Under the pieces are notes generated by a model that was not told where the DNA came from, searched no databases, and saw only the letters and a program-made list of their open reading frames with translations. Below are positions 1-11,798 of a stretch of DNA of 64,000 nt, in pieces (the stretch's first letter is position 1; every line of letters starts with the position of its first letter). The DNA lies in NCBI RefSeq assembly GCF_026230105.1, contig NC_079481.1:16943042-17007041 (forward strand), read 5' to 3'. The position numbers and the translations under genes were made by a program. Origin of the DNA: Diorhabda sublineata (Eukaryota; Arthropoda; Insecta; Coleoptera; Chrysomelidae).

Positions 1-464
1 AATTATTAATAAATTAATATTGACATTGCAAATATCATTGAGTACATTATATTGTTCAATAAATAAAATGTTTATGATTGATTCTCTATTATTTATTTTC
101 TTTCCTCAGTGTCATTGAAAAAGTTTTGGATCTTATGCGTCGTCTAAAAAATGTTGAATACGCTTGAAATACTACTTGGTTGGACTCGTACGTTGCTCGT
201 CTCGCAATTTTCAGACTCGTCCAACAAAGTAGCTTAGTCCTTGGTATACAAATAACTATTCCAAATACTGCTATTAAGATTAAACTATGTCAATATTATT
301 TAGGAATTAATTTGAAAAAAGTATGCTTTTCGAATCGTTAAATTCCGGATATTGATCCATTTTTTGTGGAATGGGATTTTGTACAATTATACAACACAAA
401 CTTTTTTTTACTAAGCAACATATTTCTCTATATATTAAGCAGTGGAATTTTTTTATCGTTCCAG
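1..464. other. No gene seen; intron of the peroxidase locus
   Basis: I see no supported exon here. A pyrimidine tract ending in CAG near 100-109 is followed by a short open stretch that ends in a stop and shows no peroxidase similarity. Most likely this is intron upstream of the exon at 465. Confidence 0.5.
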
Positions 465-3400
465 GAAGAAAACCTTTGCTTCCATACGCAGAAAATCAAG
501 GGATTGACTGTCGGCGAAATCTTACCGAAAGTACTCTCAACTGCTTTGTAGCAGGTGATATTCGTGCTAATGAACAAGTAGGTTTATTGGCAATGCATAC
601 TATTTGGCTCAGGGAACACAACAGGATAGCAAAAGAGCTGAAACATATCAATCCTCATTGGGACACAGATCAGCTTTATCATGAGTCTAGAAAAATAGTA
701 GGAGCATTTATGCAACACATAACCTATAAATCTTGGTTGCCTATTATCCTTGGAGATAGAGGAATGGTTAAATTGGGCGAGTATGAAGGTTACAAGCCTA
801 ATCTCAATCCCTCAATTTCTAACGTTTTTGCAACAGCAGCACTTCGCTTCGGACATACACTTATTAATCCCATACTTCATAGATTGAACTCAAATTTTAC
901 GCCTATTAGAGAAGGTAATTTACCCCTATCGAAGGCATTCTTTTCGCCCTGGAGGATTATTGAGGAGGGTGGAATTGATCCTTTAATAAGAGGTATGTAA
1001 AAATAAAATACTCAGTGGTTAAACTCTCCAATCGCCATATTAGACGGAATTCTAAAAATGTGTATTTGGAAATATACTAATAGTTAACATTAGTAGACCA
1101 GGGTCGATAATTTTTGAAACCAAAAAAAATAACAGTAGGATGGAACACATTGAAAAAGGAGAGGAATATGATAAAAATGAAAGGAAAAATAAATTATGGG
1201 AAGTGAGAGGGGGGTGAGTTTTTAAGGGCGAAAAATGATTTATCTCGATTTTCGGCAAAACTACGGAAAAAAGTTGAAAGTTATAGATAATAAAAAGATC
1301 TACAACTTTTGTAGTTAGTAATTTTTGCACATAACCCGTTTTTATCTTTATCAAAAAATTTTTTTTCTGTTAAATTTAATGAAAACTTACTTTTATGTCC
1401 CAATACACTGTTATTTATTTGATTTAAAATATTTATTTTTTCATCTTATTTTGTCTTAATATCAAAAAATCACCCTAATTTTCAATCAAAAAAACTTGCA
1501 TTAAAATATCAGCTTTTTTCAAAAAGTCGGTGTACTTGTTCGTTTAAATATCTACTTTCTTATGTTTAATTTTTTTATACATACATATATATTATACATT
1601 ACTATAGTAAATGTTCTCGAATTAAAAAATAATTTTTTAATCATTGTGTACAATTTCATCAAAGAAATGTGATTTTTGCAATTTTTTTAGTCAAAAAGTC
1701 TATTTATTAAATTCTAATTACATTCATTCATAGAAAATCTCAGAAAATATAAATATACTTGTAAATTGTACTATTGAATTCAGATATTTCTAATTACGTT
1801 ATTTATTATAATATTTTTAAAAACATCAATCCTGTTATTTATAAATACCTTATCTTGAATTCTGAGTTTTTGTCTCCTTGATGACAAAACCTTTCTAATT
1901 CTAGTTGGTCATCGAAATCTTCAAGACAATCACCATCCACAATTTCATTTGAATCATTAACTTTCTCGTAGGTTTTTTCTTCCATATTGGAGCAATTTTC
2001 AGAATCATGACATAAATTTGTGCATTTTAAGCTATGTTTTCGGCAGCCACATTTTGAACTGTTACATCCAGTCTCACAGCTGCAGCAAATAGTTTTAAGC
2101 AATACTTTCGGAACTGATTCCTTTTCTGTAAATTTAGACGTAATACCACGTTGATGTTGTTTCCAGTCACAATCTGTGGATGGGAGGTTTGCCAAAATGA
2201 AAAATGATTTAATTTTTACCAACTGATATTTTTAAAATCTTGAGTGTTAGTCTTATAAAAAATATTGGCCAAATTTGACAACTTTTTACCGTCGAATAAT
2301 GAATTTATTACGACTTTTCTTTCCTTTTCTGTCAAATCCAGATATTCTATCGCAACCGGAAAAGCAATGCAGAAATGCAACAATATTTTTGAAGGATTCA
2401 TATTTGAAACTATTAAATGTGAAAAATAGTTCCTCAACAATTTCCAAAACCTGGTTTGAGAAAATGAGTGTCATAATTATTTGAATTTAATTGATTTAAA
2501 AGGACCAAAGATCCATATTTTGACCCACAACAATGACAGTTTTATTAGTATCTCAGGCAATTTCTATCGAGGTTTATTATCTGAGGTTTTTCTACGCCTA
2601 CGTTCCCATCTTTTAGTTGAAGTAGCTGCTGGTACTTGTGATGGTAAGTAATTTTTTAATTTTGTGTTAGTATATTTCTATTGGCAATTTTTCCGTTTAT
2701 CTATGTAACATGTAATATTACTTTCTTTGAGTACTTAAAAAGATTTTAATAAAAAGCTCAAAATTGTATATAATGACAAAAAAAATTTTTGAACCATCAG
2801 AAATTAGATATTTCAACGAACAAAAAGCACATCGACCTTTTGAAAAACAGTGATATTTTGACGCAATAATAATTATTAAAAAAAACTTTTTCAAACCATC
2901 AGAAATTAGATATTTCAACAAACAAAATGCACACCGACCTTTTGAAAAAAAAGGTATATTTTGTCGCGATAATAATGATTAAAGGAATTTTCAAACCATC
3001 AAAAATTAGATATTTTAACGAACAAAAAGCACACTGAACTTATGAAAAACAGTGATATTTTGACACGATAATTTTCGATTGAGACATTCGGGTGCTTTTT
3101 TGACATAAAGTCAAAAAAGGTGAGAAAATAAATATTTCAAATCAAATAAATTACAGTGTATATGGGATATGAAAAGGTAAGTTTTTTTTGAAAAGATGAA
3201 AATTCATATAACCAAAAACTTGGTTATATGAATTTTTCACATAAATTTTGAGGTATTTTTACCATTTTTGAAGACCTCGACCCTGGACTATAGTTCAACT
3301 AAATAAAAATTCCAAAGCAAATACATAATGGTGTCTTTACAAAGTGAAAGTAGTTAGCTGTCTGTTTTTGTTTTTTGAACAGTTCCAATCGAATTCAATA

Positions 3401-6400
3401 GTTTATCAAAATGGATTCTTTCCAGGTTTCTACTCTGTTGCTGCTAAAATGAAAAAACCAGATGAGAATTTGAACTCCGAACTAACGGAAACTCTTTTTC
3501 AAGCCGCGCATGCGGTTGCTTTGGATCTAGCTGCGATGAATATTCACAGAGGACGAGATCATGCTCTGCCTGATTACCTGGAATTCCGAAAATTTTGTAA
3601 TATGGCCCCCGTAGTTAGCTTCGATGATTTGAAATATAACATTAGCGATAGTAAAGTGAGATCAAAATTACAAAAGCTATATGGTCACCCTGGAAATATT
3701 GATGTTTTTGTTGGAGGTAAGTTCTCCGACATTTCGATCTTTATTAAAATCTGTGATTTACAAAACAAGGTATCAGCTTATTGCTAACAATTTGTGATGG
3801 TCTAACTGGTAATCTGAATGTTTTTTACGGTTGTGAATCGATTAGTTTATAAGGTTCATGATAAGTTGCATTTCCATTTCATTTAAGTTCTTAAGTATGT
3901 CAGGAAATTATGCACTTATGTATATATAGTATATATAAATATACTATGAATTTTGGAATTACTACTTCCATTATGTGCAGATCTAAATTATATATAGGGA
4001 AAACCTTCTACTATCTTTTGGGCTCCAGGTCTAGAATAGGGCACTTGCGTGGCTTCAGAAAAAAATAGTTTTGGATAGTTTATATACGACTTTTATTATA
4101 TTTGTTTTTAATTATTCGATAAATATTGATAGAGAAAAAAAAATATAGGAAATTCCAAAATTTTGTAGGTAGTTTAAACATTTTAGTAAGGTCGCCATAA
4201 TGCGTGACATCATAGGTATAAAATAAAAACTGATACAGCATATGATACAAAGTAAATACGACAGGTATTTTCTTCGATAATCTGAAAAATGGTATATAAA
4301 TCGTATTTTGTGCCAGGATGCCGACTAAAACACCCTATAAAATTTTTTTATGATGTCAAGAAATTTAAATATACAACAAAAATGTTTTAAAATTGTTGAT
4401 CATTTCGACGATATTGCGAGATGTAATCATTTTTGTTGCCAAGATCAAATTCAACTTATTTTATAGTAATTAAGTTTATTATACCCTCAGTTTTTAACGT
4501 AATTATGTAATAATATAATAACAATCTATGAAAGATTTATTCACTTTATTCTTATATACAGAAAAATGTATTATTTGTACGTAACTAATAAATAAAAACT
4601 GTATTACGAGGATATATTGATATCTAGTTAGCCTAGACCAGTTCCATGCATAAACAAAATATTGCGTTACCATAGCAATGAACAATAACTTATTAGAAGT
4701 GTCAGTGTAAAGTTTGACGTCAAAAAAGTAAACCAGAGTTACGCAATAAATTAAAAGAAAAAAGATGTCCACCAAAATTGTGAAAATCGAAAAATTGGAG
4801 TATTAAGACATCATCATCAAGTACCTGTATGAGCATAAGATATGCTCAATACCCTTGGTGATCAATGTCCTTCGTATGAGACCGTAAAAAATTGAACTGT
4901 AAGCCTTCGAAAGAGGTAAATTTTCCATTGAAGATGATGACCGATTGGGAAGGCCGTTTTTTTGTCAGTCCCCGAAAATATCGATGCAGTTCATTGGGCT
5001 AAAACGGATATCTGAAGCACTGAATATTTCATACGAACGCGTTCATCATATAGTTCACGTCAATTTGGATATGAGAAAAATTGCTGCAAAATGGATCCCC
5101 AAATATTTGAATGTTGACCAAAAGCGTCCAAGGGTAGAAGCATCACGTTCGATCTGTGCTCAATTTGAAAACGATGTAGACTTCTTAAACCGAATTGTTA
5201 CTATGGATGAGACTTGGATACATTTCTACGATCCAGAAACAAAGCAACAATCGATGGAATGGCGACACTCTGGTTCTCCAATACCTAAGAAGTTTCGTGT
5301 CCAAAAATCTGCGGGAAAAGTTCTTGTTTCAGTTTTTTGGGAATGCCATCGATAGGGGTGGAACAATAACTGGAGATTACTATTCGACATTACTGACTAC
5401 TCTACGGGAAAAAATTTAAGAGAAAAGACGCGGAAAGCTATCTGAAGGTGTTTTGTTTTTGCAGGACAACGCCCCTGCACACAAATCTCCTGTTGCCATG
5501 CAAAACATTTTTTTTAAAGGTCTAGAGACGTTGCAGGTTCGGTGTAATAAATGTATCCAAGTAAGAGTAGAATATGTTAAGTAATAAATATTTTGACATT
5601 GAAATTTTGTTTGGTTCTATAGTAGGCTAAGAATTTTCCAATATATTCTCGTATAACAGCACACGCTACGTGGCCGGCAACGATAACCTCGTGATCATCA
5701 ACCAGACAACTGCTCAATATTTTCTTAAACCTTTGACGTCACAAATGAAAACCAATAAGAATCGTTTTCCCTTGTAGTTAAAAATTTGAAATATTTACGA
5801 TTTTCAATTAAATATTTAGATAGTATTCTTTCACTTTTAATCCAAGTAAATAAACTTGCTGATATTATTTCATATCAGAAATAAAATAAATACTTTTTAA
5901 GAAATACAAGTACCCTATTCTAATTAACTTCAGTATCTGGGATGGCTTGAGGAGGTATTAGTCGCTCCTCCTCTTTTTGATAGGAAGATGAGAGTTAATT
6001 TCTTAGCATTGACCAGCACTCAATCAGTAAATCTTTTATTCTCATTAAGCGAGATATAAAGGTTCTTTAACGAAGCCATTGGAAAGATATAAAATTATTC
6101 TTTTACCAAGGTACAGATATTTTTTGAGATCTAAAACTGATAAGGTTTTGAAGAGACTCTTTGAAATAATCGAGATGAAAAAGTATTCATCAGAGTAAGT
6201 CTCCTTCAGAATCTTTCTACCTGAAACTCTTTTTTGTTAACAGGTTTCGAACCAGATTGTCAAAATGGATCACTATGAGCATTTGGTGCTAGCTCCAAAT
6301 ACTCCATCTGTTGGTATTTTTATGTTTTTATTTCTACTTAAAAGCATTATAGCTGATCTTGTTCATTGTCACTGGAAAGATCCACTGATTGGATGTACTT

Positions 6401-7341
6401 GGTCAGAAAGGACTAATATATCCTGCTCTTAATTCCTTCATTACTTGTACCTTTCATTCTGAGAATGGCCTCTATCTATCGCAAAGCTGCAAACCTAATT
6501 TCTATTAGTCAGACTCATACTATGTTGGATAACTAGCAGTAATTTCAGCATTATTATTCCAGACAAGCTTGCTGTCCAAAGATATTCCATTTATTTGACT
6601 TCAGATTTTTTACTTTATGATTTGTCCAGGTTTCTTTTCAGCCAAAAAGAAATTATTGTAGTCTTGGTTGAAATGATATGCAACTCAACTAACCAGCATT
6701 GTTGAAGAATTCTGTATCAAACCATTTTACACACAAGACTGCACCGGAAAATATTTGAAGCACTTTTTGGCGTGAATAAATTGGAAAAAACATTATTTCA
6801 CTCCAGCTGTCCGTCTATTATTCGTTTACAAAAATGTGGGGCATCACTGTTTCATTAATTTAACCTAGTTCCGCCATATTCTATTAATAATTGCTATTTT
6901 TCAGGTATTTTGGAGGATCAAATCGATAATGGTAAAGTCGGTCCGCTTTTCCAGTGCATTCTGATCGAACAGTTCAAACGACTGAGAGATGGTGATCGTT
7001 TTTATTACGAAAAACCTTCGGTTTTTAAACCCGAACAATTGGAACAAATAAAACAATTCTCACTTGCTCGACTTATTTGCGATAATGCAGATAACATAAC
7101 ATTAATTACTAAAGACGTATTCAAGTTACCAGAATTACAAGGAGGATACATTGGCTGTGAAGAAATACCAAAAGTGGATTTGAGGTTTTGGTATGAATGC
7201 TTTGCAGACTGTCCATATTATGAAAGAAAAGAAAGGAGTTGTCATGTAGATTTCCAAACAGAAAGAAAGCATTTATTAGCAAAAAGAGATGTGCAGTCCT
7301 CTACATTGAGCAACGTTAAGAAAAACAGAAAAATAAAATAA
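465..7341 (+). CDS. Peroxidasin-like animal heme peroxidase, 3' part (three exons)
   Basis: Exons 465-992, 3426-3716 and 6905-7341 join in one frame (every junction splits a codon after its first base) to give 417 residues ending in a stop. All introns are GT-AG, with donors GTATGT and GTAAGT. Visible family landmarks, numbered from the first full codon: GDIRANE at 31-37, whose Arg34 and Glu37 match the catalytic Arg and heme-linked Glu of myeloperoxidase; LREHNR at 49-54; RFGHTL with the proximal heme His at 131; and, across the last two exons, NIHRGRDH and the peroxidasin-like C-terminal stretch RLRDGDRFYYE...LARLICDN. The distal Asp-His exon and any Ig or LRR domains lie off the left edge. 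No VWC domain follows; the protein ends in a basic tail. Peroxidasins are secreted peroxidases that crosslink basement-membrane collagen IV. An AATAAA overlaps the stop. The introns are filled with TEs. Confidence 0.93.
1839..2474 (-). pseudogene. Repeat-encoded protein with GCD motif and Cys-rich CXC tail
   Basis: Reading on the - strand, 2474-2286 encodes an AFLHCFSGCD segment followed by a GKKS stretch. 2222-1839 encodes a cluster CCSCETGCNSSKCGCRKHS followed by LKCTNLC, resembling the Tesmin/TSO1-like CXC pattern. I recognise this pair from a protein family present in very many copies in insect and cnidarian genomes. The frame breaks between the two parts and no long ORF survives, so it is a pseudogene. 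It lies centrally within the inverted-repeat element, consistent with being its coding cargo. Its biochemical function is not known to me. Confidence 0.6.
2797..3065. repeat. ~98-bp tandem repeat, about three units
   Basis: The phrase ACCATCAGAAATTAGATAT, followed by AACGAACAAAAAGCACA and TTTTGAAAAACAG, recurs at about 2797, 2894 and 2992 with small changes. The unit lies in the right arm of the inverted-repeat element. A single related copy, inverted, occurs near 1500-1555 in the left arm. Confidence 0.75.
3199..3236. repeat. Perfect hairpin, 17-bp stem
   Basis: AAAATTCATATAACCAA, a 4-base loop, then its exact reverse complement. It lies just inside the right end of the inverted-repeat element. 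Confidence 0.85.
4607..5651 (+). mobile_element. Mariner element, internally deleted
   Basis: Flanking TA dinucleotides (4605-4606 and 5652-5653) bound diverged inverted ends beginning CGAGGATATATTG on the left and CGAGAATATATTG on the reverse of the right. The transposase is recognisable from the N-terminal helix-turn-helix (4760-4960, frame-broken) through ASRSICAQFENDVDF and TMDETWIHFYDPETK, which carries the first catalytic Asp. A second catalytic Asp lies in the LQDNAPAH region at 5459-5485. The DNA then jumps to the C-terminal segment, losing the third Asp. The copy is non-functional, about 1.04 kb against about 1.3 kb for full-length mariners. It sits in the last peroxidasin intron. 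Confidence 0.9.
5652..6904. other. Intron sequence, nothing recognised
   Basis: The stretch between the mariner and the last peroxidasin exon contains short low-complexity tracts but no ORF, TE protein or structured repeat that I can support. Confidence 0.5.
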
Positions 7342-7800
7342 AGTTGTGGGAAACTAAAACACAACTTAAAATTGTTATCAATGTGCCACTTTTTTTTGTC
7401 AAGTCATCATATATTATTTCTGAATATCAAATACTAAAACTTCAAGCAAGATACTGATTAAATCAAAAATACAAATATATAAAATTAATCACCAAGCATA
7501 ATTATGATAAAATTTAATTATCTATGTACATTTCCTAACTATTACGCAATTAAACTAAATGTCCGATATATTGGTTTCAATTGTTATGTCAAGTATAAGT
7601 CTAGTGAATGATGAAAAACAGGTTTAATTACATGTGTCAACACAAAATTTGACTTTTGACGATATTTTCCACAATTTGTGATTTTAATGAAGAACCATAA
7701 AAACAAAGATGTTTACGATTTTTATCAAGCTTTTCTATCAAAATAGCTTACAAAAAAGTGAACAATACTTTAAATCTGTAAACTTTTACTTTTTGTTTAA
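7342..7800. other. Peroxidase 3' flank, nothing else recognised
   Basis: AT-rich sequence without a supported gene. The last bases (7789-7800) form the left target-site duplication of the following repeat. Confidence 0.5.
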
Positions 7801-8005
7801 TACTGATTACACTGTTTACACCACCACTACACCAACACTCACAATTACACTGTCTGACGCGCGTTTCTATAACCAAGTTATCGTCCTCAGAGACTGAAGG
7901 TAAACTTACTTAAACAGATAGTGTAATTGTAAGTGTTGGTGTAGTGGTTGTGTAAACAGTGTGTTCAGTATGAATATCGCCAACGGTTCCAGAAATTCCA
8001 GCTTA
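7801..8005 (-). repeat. Hammerhead-bearing repeat, copy 1
   Basis: A 205-bp copy of a dispersed repeat. It is flanked by a near-identical 12-base duplication (7789-7800 and 8006-8017, 10 of 12 matching), which supports insertion. One end carries the shared terminus GGTTCCAGAAATTCC; both arms carry a GTGTTGGTGTAGTGG-type segment in opposite orientation. The ribozyme-like core is on the - strand. It is inserted into an older pseudogene. Confidence 0.8.
7852..7894 (-). ncRNA. Hammerhead-ribozyme-like core
   Basis: On the - strand the order is GTCT (stem I), CTGAGGA (catalytic box CUGANGA), CGATAAC-TTG-GTTATA (stem II), GAAAC, a short GCGC loop, GTC (cleavage triplet) and AGAC (stem I partner). 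Stem III is A-U and C-G only, typical of minimal type I hammerheads from Penelope-like elements and retrozymes. Two cautions: there is one extra base between the CUGANGA box and the stem II helix, and the closing pair of stem II is mismatched in this copy. Activity is not shown. Confidence 0.55.
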
Positions 8006-10860
8006 GTTTTTCTTTAATGTTTGTAAGTACTTTGAGTCAATAAATCCCATATATAGTCTTCCATTATGTTTCCATTGTATTGGCCTTGATAACGCTGTGC
8101 GAAGTTCATAATGTGATGAAAATATTATTCTTGCTCTTCCGAATACGCTTCTATATTGTTTTAAAATTTATCTAAATGGGTATGGAGCATATGAATTTTC
8201 AATAATATCCTGCAGCTCATGACATTAAAATTTTTTAGCATATATTCAACTAAGTTTTCGTAGTTTTCAGCTTCCTAAAAATCCGGAAACTACTGCTTTA
8301 AAACTATTCCAGCTTGCTTTTTGATTACGATTCAGTAACTTATCTAATTTGCGGACCAACAAAAAACCCAGCTTCAACCTTTGTTTCTGATGACTTGGGA
8401 AAAAACTTTTTCAACTATCCAAAAGCTTCTCAAGTTTATTAACAAATTGTTTCAGTAACCTAAGTAGAGGCAGCATTAACACTTCTCCGCTTCAACAATC
8501 GAATCGTATTTTACGTTTTGTTTTCAGACACAAAATTCTGATTGTACAGAACGCTTTGCTATTCCATAAGCACAGGTAACACAGTTACTTTGTATATCCG
8601 CTCTATAGTCCCATCAAAAATCCGACCATTTTAAAATCTTCACTAAGCAGCGAGTTATACTCGTGTTACTTCACAGATTTAAGCAAAATTTTAACATTTC
8701 CATAATTTTCTTTAAAATGTACTTGATAGCAAATGGAATCTTCTGAGAGATAGGAGAAAACCAATAAACGAATACATACAAAACACAAAAATCACGGCAG
8801 ACGAATGGGAAAAACATTTTGAAAAACTTTATAGTTCAACACAAGCTAACGTATCAGCACAGGAATTACCCTACGAAGATGAAAACATCAATGAAATACA
8901 AAATAAGATTTTCTCCCTGCATAAAATACAACAAATGATAGCCAAGATAAAGAACAGAAAAGCCCCAGGCATCGACGAAATAACAAACGAAATGATCAAA
9001 TATGGAGGCGACACACTGTATGATGAACTACAATCCCTTTTCAATAAAATACTAGAGGTCAAAAATGTACCATCTGAATGGAAAGAAAGTATTCTGATAC
9101 CGATTTTCAAAAAGGGGGAAAAAACCGATCCCCAAAATTATCGAGGCATTAGCCTGATGAGTACGGTTCTGAAACTATTCACAAAAATCTTAGCAGAAGA
9201 AGTAATGTCTACCGGGATATGTAAAGAACATCAAGGTTTCAGAAACAACAGATCTGCTATAGATGCTATATTTATAATGCGCCAAATAACTGAAAAAGCC
9301 ATAGAGTTCAATTCATTGATCTCACCCAAGCGTTTGATAGGATACGCTTAACTGATGTTATAACTCTACTAAAAAAAAAGAACGTTCACCCCAATATAAT
9401 AAGAGTTATCGAAAAACTTAACACCGATAATTATACCTTTGTGAGAACGGCAAATAAATTAGGCAATAAAATACCTGTGGCAACTGTTATCAGACAAAGG
9501 GATAGCCTAAGCCCACTCCTGTTCAATATTATAATGGACGAAATCATCAATGAAGTAAAGCAAGCCGGGAGAGGATACCGAATGGGAGACAAAGAGATAG
9601 AGATAGAGAAAAATAATATGCTATGCTGATGACGCAACAATCATCTCACACGTACAACATGAAAATATCCACAAAAAAAAACAGAATCTCTCACAATATC
9701 TAAAGAACCGAGAAGATGTAAACTAGCGATCTACGATCAGAGTGTAGAACAAGTGATGTCCTTCAAATATCTAGGGACAAACATAACAAGCGATAGAAAT
9801 CTAAAGAAAGAAGTAAAAGCACAAACAACGAAGGCAGCATTAATAATAGGATACCTTAGAGATTTAATTTGGCGAAATAAATACATGAGCACAAAATGTA
9901 AAATTAAAGTATATAAAACTTGGGTAAGGCCGGTCATGACATATGCAATAGAAACTAGAGCGGATAACACAACTACTAAACGGCTCCTAAGAACAACAGA
10001 ATTGCGAACTCTGAGATCAATAATAGGACATACGTTATTCGATCGGAAGAGATATGAAGAAATAAGGGACATGTGCGATATTCAGGATGTAGTAAGATGG
10101 GCAAGGAGCCGCAGAAGAGAATGTTGACAGAATGCCAAATGAACGGTTAGCAAAAATTACAAAGGAAAAGAAACCAGTCACAACTCGACCTCCTGGACGA
10201 CCACCTATAAGGTGGTATGAAAGCTGATCCTCAGCATCCCAACTACTCCTGGCGAACCCTTGATGAAAATACAGGACCTAGTTCTAACGTAAGAAGAAGA
10301 AGAAGATAGCAAATGGAAGAGATGGGAATGTATTACCGTTGTGTAAAAAAACAGCTTTCAAGATGTTTGCCAATTTCTTCGAACATACCTTTTTTGTCGT
10401 TACAAAAACAAAGTCCATCTTCTTTCGTAAAAAACGTTCCATGCCTAGTTCGTTAATCGGTGTTAACAAGAACAAGTAAATTCCACTGTTTTAAACGAGA
10501 GCCGAAAAGCTCTGCTTTATTTTCCGGCAAATTCATATCTCTTATCTATGAAGTCGTTAAAATCTTCTGTAGTTATAAGATGGTATTTTGGTGGCTGGAG
10601 TATAAGAAAAGATTTCTTATCAGAATTACTTCTGTTAGAACTAAGAGGTGAGCTACTTTTTGAGATAATTTTTTTGGTGGCTCGGGTACTGGTCGTGTCA
10701 GGTCATGTATAATTGGAGCCGGAGAAGCTTGAAGGTCGGCATATTCGATAGGTTTTGCATTTTTACCTCTACGTCTTTTACTAATATTTATAATACAACA
10801 GTAGCAGTCATGGATGTGGTACTCACCTGATTCTTGGTATCGCAAATTTCATAGACCTTT
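8006..10860 (-). pseudogene. Repeat-encoded protein pseudogene, split by an LINE
   Basis: The - strand carries pieces of one protein family that I recognise from many insect genomes. They are HDCYCCIINISKRRRGKNA at 10800-10740, ILKAVFLHNGNTFPSLPFA near 10360-10310, then AGFFVGPQIR near 8370, in the expected N-to-C order. Frames are broken throughout. The RTE LINE at 8739-10304 splits the gene exactly between the last two pieces, and the hammerhead repeat sits at its 3' side. The molecular role of the family is unknown to me; its copy number suggests a TE origin. Confidence 0.65.
8739..10304 (+). mobile_element. RTE-type LINE, 5'-truncated, with intact target duplication
   Basis: The insertion is bounded by a perfect 14-bp duplication GATAGCAAATGGAA (8725-8738 and 10305-10318). 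The encoded reverse transcriptase starts mid-protein (EWEKHFEKLY) and runs through KNRKAPGIDEI, SILIPIFKKGEKTDPQNYR and the catalytic YADD box at 9622-9633. It ends in the usual C-terminal WARSRRRE region. Several frameshifts and stops make it inactive. The 3' end is a short AAGAAG-type repeat rather than poly(A), as is common in RTE-like elements. Confidence 0.9.
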
Positions 10861-11235
10861 TCTCACTTCGATACCAACTTGAAATTGAGCAATAAAAATT
10901 AATATGTCTATAAGATTTGATTTAATGAGAAATTAGAAATTGCTCACCTTCCAAACATCTTTTACAATAACTATAAGCAACATGTGGAGCCCATGGCTTG
11001 TCTTTAGTTCATATTTTATGTCCCGAACTTTAATAAATCAACCACATATAAAACAAAATGTATCATATTTATACATTCGTGATGACATTTTAATATTTAC
11101 ATGTACAAAACATTTTTTTTTCAATTTTGTGTATAATTGAACGAAAAACCATAATATAAACTTTAGGACAAAGAACAAAAATTTTTTTGTTAAATCGTGT
11201 TATTAATCAGATATCTTAAAATAATTGACACATTA
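10861..11235. other. No gene seen
   Basis: AT-rich sequence between two TE remnants. No supported ORF or repeat. Confidence 0.45.
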
Positions 11236-11789
11236 CTCAATAAGTCGTGTGACTAACTGAGAAAATCACATTTTTTGCCAAAAATCGATTTTATTCATAT
11301 TCATTCATATCATAATCATTCCAACTCTTCTCGATGCCATGCTTGTAGAAGGATTTGTCTTTACATTTGTCTCTGATTTTTTTTTAGATCAGTGATCACT
11401 GCTCTGAATCATCAATATGTTGTTGTTTGTGGACTATTTTGATGTTTTCTGGAGTAACCACCTCAATTGGGCGACCAGAACGTATACCATCATCGGTATC
11501 TGTACGAACACGTTTAAATTGAGCAAACCAATAGCAAATGGTTCTTTTCGATAAGGCAGCGTCCGGAAAACACTTTTGAAGCTTGTACATTTTTTTATCA
11601 AGAAGCAATGATAAATTAACACACGAACTTTTTTTGAAAATAACAAAGCCAGCTTCACTTAAATGGTTGTCATTTTTTTCTGATTAATCGAAATTTATCA
11701 CATAGTCTTTTGAAATTTGGACTTTATGAACGTCATATTGATTTGACAATGGCAGCGCCATCTGTGTACCAGTCACACGACTTATTGAG
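11236..11789 (-). mobile_element. Mariner-type element, second subfamily, internally deleted
   Basis: The inverted ends CTCAATAAGTCGTGTGACT (left) and its reverse complement (right, to 11789) frame about 554 bp. The - strand encodes an N-terminal helix-turn-helix segment: FPDAALSKRTICYWFAQFK, then GIRSGRPIEVVTPENI. This matches mariner transposase N-termini, but the catalytic domain is missing. The left end follows a TA; the right flank TA is mutated. Confidence 0.8.
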
Positions 11790-11798
11790 TGATGTTAT

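Larger units (their letters stand above)
1088..3296. mobile_element. Element with long inverted repeats inside peroxidasin intron
   Basis: Both ends carry an inverted copy of CCAGGGTCGA (near 1097 and 3285). Farther in, ~1380-1560 is clearly similar to the reverse complement of ~2990-3190: ATTTATTTGATTT, ATATTTATTTT and a shared CACTGT block occur in the same order. The arms are therefore several hundred bases long and diverged. Between them, on the - strand, lies a broken Cys-rich pseudogene. The layout is that of a DNA transposon with long terminal inverted repeats. I cannot assign a superfamily, and no clear target-site duplication is visible. Confidence 0.6.

Noticed and set aside
109..175. 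Possible exon after a TTTCCTCAG acceptor
   Set aside because: The open stretch is short, shows no peroxidase similarity and has no donor in frame.
2797..3065. CRISPR-like direct repeats
   Set aside because: The unit is about 98 bp with no unique spacers; it is a simple tandem repeat in a eukaryotic TE arm.
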